Shown here: positions 59,457 to 64,000 of the stretch, piece after piece | Layout of the letters: each line of letters begins with the position of its first letter | Position numbering within the stretch: position 1 is the stretch's first letter | Notes under the pieces: model-generated | Told to the model about the DNA's origin: nothing | What the model saw: the letters and a program-made list of their open reading frames with translations, nothing else | The model's database searches: none | NCBI RefSeq assembly: GCF_026745355.1 | Contig: NC_079206.1 | Span: 13,077,779-13,141,778, forward strand | Direction of reading: 5' to 3' | Length of the DNA: 64,000 nt | From: Beta vulgaris subsp. vulgaris | Lineage: Eukaryota > Streptophyta > Magnoliopsida > Caryophyllales > Amaranthaceae | Translations under genes and position numbers: made by a program

Positions 59457-59489
59457 CACTTGCTGTTGCGCAACTATCCTTACTAGTGC
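59457..59489 (-). pseudogene. Short integrase remnant between two insertions
   Basis: On the minus strand this reads ALVRIVAQQQ, continuing the integrase frame that ends LRGNAL at 62167. It therefore shows that the solo LTR (59490-62166) landed inside coding sequence. The CACTA end starts right after it. Confidence 0.75.
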
Positions 59490-62166
59490 TGTAATACTCC
59501 GTATTTTTGGAGTTAATTCGCAATAATTAAGAAATACCAAGAAGTTAATAAAAAGGTATTTTAGTATTATTTACATAATAATAAGAATAGAATAATAATG
59601 ATACGAGTCGGTTTAGTTAATTTCGGATTTATAAAGGTTAAACCGAGTTCACTCGATCTAGACTTTTAGGAGGGTATAAAAAGGAAAATAAGAGGAGAAA
59701 GTTGAGAAACCCTAAATTCTCACTCTCCTCCCTCAGCTGTTATCTCCCTTCCTTCTCTCTCCTCTCTTGCTGTTCTCCTCTTCCCTCTCGCTGCTCTTCA
59801 TCTTCTCTCTCTCTCTCGTCGTTCGTTCCTCTCTTCGTCTCCCTCGCCGGGGTCCTTCGCGGATCATCGTCGAGGTGTGCGAGCGAGTGACGCTGCTGTG
59901 CGTGCGAAGACGAGCGCGCGAGTGAAGGCGTCGCGTCGAGTGAGGTTGTCGACGAGGGTGCGAGCGACGAGGGTGGAACGCGAGCGTTCGAGGGTGCGTC
60001 GATGTACGAGGATTGTGCGAGCGAAGTGGTGCGGAGATCGAGTGCGAGTGTGTGCGATTTGTGCGTGGGTGTTCGCGTGTTGCTCGACGAATGAGCGACG
60101 AATTGTCGAGGGTTGTGCGTGGTGCGTTGGGTCGTACTCGCGCGAGGCAATGTGGTAGCGTTGGCCTTGTTGCAGCGCTGCCGGAGTGGTGCGAGGGGTG
60201 ATCGCGCAAATCGAGGGAGCAGTCGCAGGAATCCGTGCATCATCGCCGGCAAGGAGTCCGGTAACCTCCATATTTCATATTTCCAATTGTTTCTTAGTTC
60301 TTACGAAGATTTTATTTCACAATTCTGATGTTACTTTAACACTTGTATAAATGTTGAAGTTAATTTGTTGTAAGCAAAGTATTTTATAAATTAGAAACAA
60401 TCAGATCCTGGTTTATTAATGCTAGTTAGTAAGATGGATTTTCTTTGCTCTGATTTTATAAAACATACAAATACCAGTATAGATTTCCGCTGTTATGAGC
60501 AAGTATAACATAAGTTAAGGAAAATCAGATTTCGCAAACACTTTATTAATTGTTCCTAACCACTTTAGCTTTAGTATAGTTTATGAAACGAAAGTTTAAA
60601 CAATAAGTTGATTATTTTGACTATAGTTGCGAATCTGACTTTTGGACATAAGACTGGATTGGACCTAAGACTTTTGGACACAAGATTTTGGACATAAGAC
60701 GTGGTTGGAGTTAGGACTTAATTGGTTTGGTAAAGGCAGTAGACTAATTACACTAGCTAAGTTTAGTTTGCTCACTAACTTTGACTCCTAAAAGACGATA
60801 AACTCATTAGAATAGAAAAGTAACGAAAGTTCATAAACAAGGGGTTTAGCTATCGTTTATTTCGAATGAGTAGATCGTTATAGTTTTAGTTACGTATTAG
60901 TTGATAATGTTATCAACGACGTAGCACTAAAGTTTTATTTAACGGTTTAGGTCCCAATTTCATAAGCGGAACGTTTAATTAAGACAGCGAAAATTCTCCG
61001 TTACAAGGTACGTACGCGTACCAGTTTAATCCCAAGTACTAGTATCATGATTAGGTTGCAATTTATGCTATTGGAACCTAGAAGCATGATAGGGAACGTT
61101 TGATTGTTGAGATTGTTTGGTTAGACATTTGTAAATTGAAATTGATATGTTGCATTGGAATGCGTAATTCTATCGTAAATATGAGCATTATTAATCTTAT
61201 TCATAGTGTAAAAAGAGTGTTACAAGAGATATGATTTGAGCATTGTAACTAAAGGAACATGTAAATGACTCTATGTATCCATAGTGTAACAAGAGCGTTA
61301 CAAGAGATACGACTTGAGCATTGTAACTAAGAGAACATGTAAATGACTCTATGTGGTTATGAAATGAATGGAAAGTATTAAAGAGAATTATGGCAATAAC
61401 TTGTAGCTGGACTCCCTACAAGTGATGAACAATGGGGGGAGTGTGGGACTTGTCCTATGCAGGCCTACTGTGACGACAGTAGTGTCCTTATATTTTTTAT
61501 AACTCAAGTAGGCGGAAGGTTCCGTTCGATCTTGGGGGTATGCATACTAAGGTGATGGGTGTGAGACGGAATAAAACCGTATTTGTATTTCATCTAATAG
61601 ACCAAGTTGTCTATTAAGGATTCAGTAGCCCGTATGATTCTAGTAAGATGACGGTGCCTGTTCGATGCCAAATAAAGATTAAAGATTAAAAGATGTAACA
61701 TAATGTAGTATCATGCTTAAGATTGTTCATGTGTCCATCATTTATGCTTATATGCATCAATGGTTCATTACGTACTCAACATAACTGATTGTGTGTTATT
61801 ATGTGTTTGTTAAACTGTGATGAACCATTGATGCTACAATGGGGAGAAGACTATGTGTGCTGGTGTTGTTGCATGATATCGAGCATACGAGGACTAGTCT
61901 TTGGTATTTGCATTTAAAGCATTTTGAAATAAGTATTATTGGTTTTTCTAAGACTTACATAAAGGGTTTGTGGTTTGAATGAAAGGGGTCGTTGATGATT
62001 CCCGAGTTTTATTTATATTTTAATTCCACTGCATTTTAGTTTTTGTGACAATGTTTTAAGTTATCGTTAACTCTTATTATGCCTTGCGTTCCATCGCGGC
62101 GGTAACACTCCCAAAGTCGATGCGACGTAGCAGTGGTAGACGCGTATGGATTTTGGGGGTGTTACA
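59490..62166 (+). mobile_element. Solo LTR (2.68 kb), chromovirus/Tekay-like
   Basis: Starts TGTAATACTCCGTATTTTTG and ends GGGGGTGTTACA, with the target duplication AGTGC at 59485-59489 and 62167-62171. No internal domain or second LTR is present, as expected after LTR-LTR recombination. The terminal TGTAA..TTACA and large size resemble Del/Tekay-type LTRs. A GC-rich block (59830-60240) follows the TATA box. Its open frames on both strands share no known motif and look compositional. Confidence 0.88.
59675..59683 (+). promoter_or_regulatory. TATA box of the solo LTR
   Basis: TATAAAAAG in the context GGAGGGTATAAAAAGGAAAA, 185 bases into the LTR. It is followed about 25 bases later by AGAAACCCTAAATTCTCACT and a pyrimidine-rich stretch, like a plant transcription start and leader. 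If active it would drive rightward transcription on the + strand, towards the 3' end of the split integrase in antisense. Confidence 0.55.
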
Positions 62167-62171
62167 AGTGC

Positions 62172-64000
62172 ATTACCCCTTAGTTCCTCGATGGTGTCAA
62201 GATCATAGCTGAGTTCCTCGCCATTGGCTTCTGGGGTCAGCAAGCCATACCTAGCTGTAGGGATGGCCACTTCTGCAGGTAACACTGCCTCGCATCCATA
62301 TACAAGTGAGAAGGGAGTCCTTCCTGTAGCACCTCTTGGTGTTGTTTTGTTTGACTAGAGTACTTTAGGTAGCTCTTCTGCCCATTTTCCTTTTTTAGCT
62401 TTTAAATGTCTCTTGATACCATTGATAATTACTTTATTGCTGGACTCAGCTTGTCCATTAGCTTGCGGGTACCTGGGCGTTGAGGTCACCAGGTTGATGT
62501 TCCATTCATGGTAGAATTGCCTCGTTTTATCACTTATGAATTGTGATCCATTATCACAAATGATCTCGCTAGGTACTCCGAACCTGCAAATAATGTTAGT
62601 GTGCAAAAAGGATATCACTTCTTTGTCCCTTACCTGCTGGAATGCCCCAGCTTCGATCTATTTGGAGAAGTAATCCGTGAGTGCTAGCATGAAGACTTTT
62701 TGTCCTGGGGCAACTGGTAGTTTTCCCACAATGTCCACGCCCCACCTCATGAAAGGCCAGGGTGTCAAGGTGGGGTGCAATTCCTCAGCTGGTTGGTGGG
62801 ACATACCTGCATGCTTTTGGCAGCTTTCGCATTTCTGCACGTACCTTTTTGCATCTTGGCGCATAGTTGGCCAATAATATCCATAAGCTAGGATCTTGTT
62901 TGACAAGCTTCTTCCTACTACATGGGATCCGCATTCACCTTCGTGAAATTCTTTGAGTGTGGATTCCCACTGATCTCTCTCCAAGCATCTTTGCAGCAAG
63001 TCATGGCTAGCGCAGGCTCGTTTGAATAGGGTACCTGAAATAACATGATACCTGGTAGCTTTCATTTGCAGTTTCCTAGCTTCCAGCTTATCTTCTGGCA
63101 GGATGCCCCTTTCCAAATACTCGAGTATTGGCTGGGTCCAACTAGTACTTTCTGTGCGGTCACCATCTGGTTGTACCACGTTCACCTGTTTGCTGATGGC
63201 TGGTTCAGCTAAATGAGCTATTGGTATTGACTTGAAGTCGCATTTTCTGAGTGCTGATCCAAGGTTAGCTAAAGCATCAGCCTTGGTGTTCTGATCCCTT
63301 GGAATTTGTTTTATGCTGAACTCTTCGAATAGCTTAGCCTTTTCTTTGACTAGATCCAGGTACGACGCCATCTTTGAATCTTTGGCTGTGTACTCCCCTT
63401 TTACCTGGCTTACTATTAAAGCGAATCACTGAACACATGTAAACTGTTAGCTTTTAAATGACATGCTAATATCATGCATGTAATTAAGGCTTCATACTCA
63501 GCCTCATTGTTAGTAGCTTTAAAATCACAGCATATAGCGCGTACTATCATGTCCCCTTGTGGCGACTTTAGTACTACACCTAGGCCAGCTCCTCTGAAAT
63601 TCGAAGATCCATCTACATATAGCTGCCAGGATCCAGATTTGCCTAATTAGTTAATGTGGCCTACTTCCACTTCAGCTGCAGCTGCTAGGTCAGGACTGAA
63701 GTCTGCCACAAAGTCAGCTAGAGCTTAGGATTTTATAGCTGTCCTGGGCAGATACTTAGTGTCATGTGCGCTTAGAGATATAGCTCATTTAGCCATTCTT
63801 CCTGAGCACTCTAGTTTCCTTAGTACAGCTTTGATAGGATAGTTAGTCATGACATGAATAGGATGAGATTCAAAGTAATGTCTTAACTTACATGATGTCA
63901 TGTACAAAGCTAGTACTAATTTTTCTAGTGATGTGTACCTAGTTTCGGCGTCCAGCAAGGGTTTACTTACGTTGTAGACTGGGAGCTGTTGATTTTTTGC
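62172..64000 (-). pseudogene. Ty3/gypsy pol: RNase H and integrase, with stops
   Basis: On the minus strand from the edge: RT-linked RNase H-like residues (LLDAETRYTSLEKLVLALYM, LRHYFESHPIHVMT) to about 63780; a second RNase H with DALANLGSAL and IPRDQNTKADA (63280-63371); the integrase zinc region with RCLERDQWESTL, HVVGRSL and CQKHAGMSHQP; core WGVDIVGKLP and LTDYFSK; then CDNGSQFISD and YPQANGQAESSNK (62400-62600) and LPAEVAIPTARYG (62200-62290). In-frame stops or shifts occur near 63770, 63720, 63645, 63415, 62655 and 62355. It ends at the solo LTR insertion. Confidence 0.92.

Larger units (their letters stand above)
54493..64000 (-). mobile_element. Ty3/gypsy element of Tat/Ogre-like layout, nested and incomplete
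   Basis: Read on the minus strand from the right edge: RNase H, integrase, a region with an antisense gene, a polypurine tract (55346-55360) and a 3' LTR (54493-55345). The 5' part (5' LTR, gag, protease, most RT) lies beyond the window. Two later insertions split it: a solo LTR in the integrase (59490-62166) and a CACTA-type element (about 58190-59456). The integrase C-terminus beyond the CACTA element is not found, so a deletion probably accompanied it. An antisense gene between pol and the 3' LTR is a known feature of Tat-lineage elements. Confidence 0.8.

Noticed and set aside
59733..60271. Arg-rich open frames on both strands
   Set aside because: They overlap in a CpG-rich block of a solo LTR, and no motif or family is recognisable.

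Overview
This window looks like repeat-rich, gene-poor nuclear DNA from a flowering plant, probably a eudicot. The evidence is AT-rich intergenic DNA, spliceosomal introns with GT..AG borders, and plant-type proteins: TOR, flavanone 3-hydroxylase, a CNGC channel and a PDR/ABCG transporter. The transposon set is also plant-like: Stowaway, Harbinger-, Mutator- and hAT-type MITEs, Helitron ends, CACTA, LINE, Ty1/copia and Ty3/gypsy. I cannot resolve the family or species. I see no complete, intact host gene.

Layout. 1-4751 is AT-rich with no recognisable gene. A ~1 kb Helitron-like element (4752-5765) and a Stowaway MITE (5930-6264) precede a truncated TIMELESS 5' end (6437-6690). From 8661 to 20080 lies a long, spliced and frame-intact piece of the TOR kinase gene. 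It covers only the central/FAT part, with one exon duplicated out of order. It stops abruptly at an exon edge against 1.2 kb of almost pure G/A DNA and a composite satellite (20081-22260). Next come broken pieces of unrelated genes: Rab geranylgeranyltransferase alpha (22606-23400), a ubiquitin-conjugating E2 first exon (24917-24964), NDUFS7 of complex I (25317-25552), a PUS7/TruD pseudouridine synthase (26141-27390), a PDR-type ABCG transporter (28788-29620), an M48 metallopeptidase (31540-31893) and an F-box/LRR protein (34479-34617). After a Ty1/copia element (38142-44077, TSD GAAAA) there is a flavanone 3-hydroxylase first exon (44253-44767) split by a small hAT-like MITE, then a Helitron 3' terminus at 46324.

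All ten of these host-gene fragments lie on the + strand and most are truncated at or near exon edges. That pattern fits gene-fragment capture, by Helitrons or a similar process, better than decay of neighbouring genes.

46.6-50.5 kb is a run of MITEs and foldback elements. 50497-53849 (minus strand) is a cyclic-nucleotide-gated channel pseudogene with several frameshifts and two stops in its IQ region. 54493-64000 is a nested retroelement: a minus-strand Ty3/gypsy element of Tat/Ogre-like layout (3' LTR, polypurine tract, + strand antisense gene, integrase/RNase H). Its integrase coding sequence is split by a 2.68 kb solo LTR (TSD AGTGC) and by a CACTA-type element.

The genes do not form an operon or pathway. 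What unites the window is successive transposition and fragment capture.
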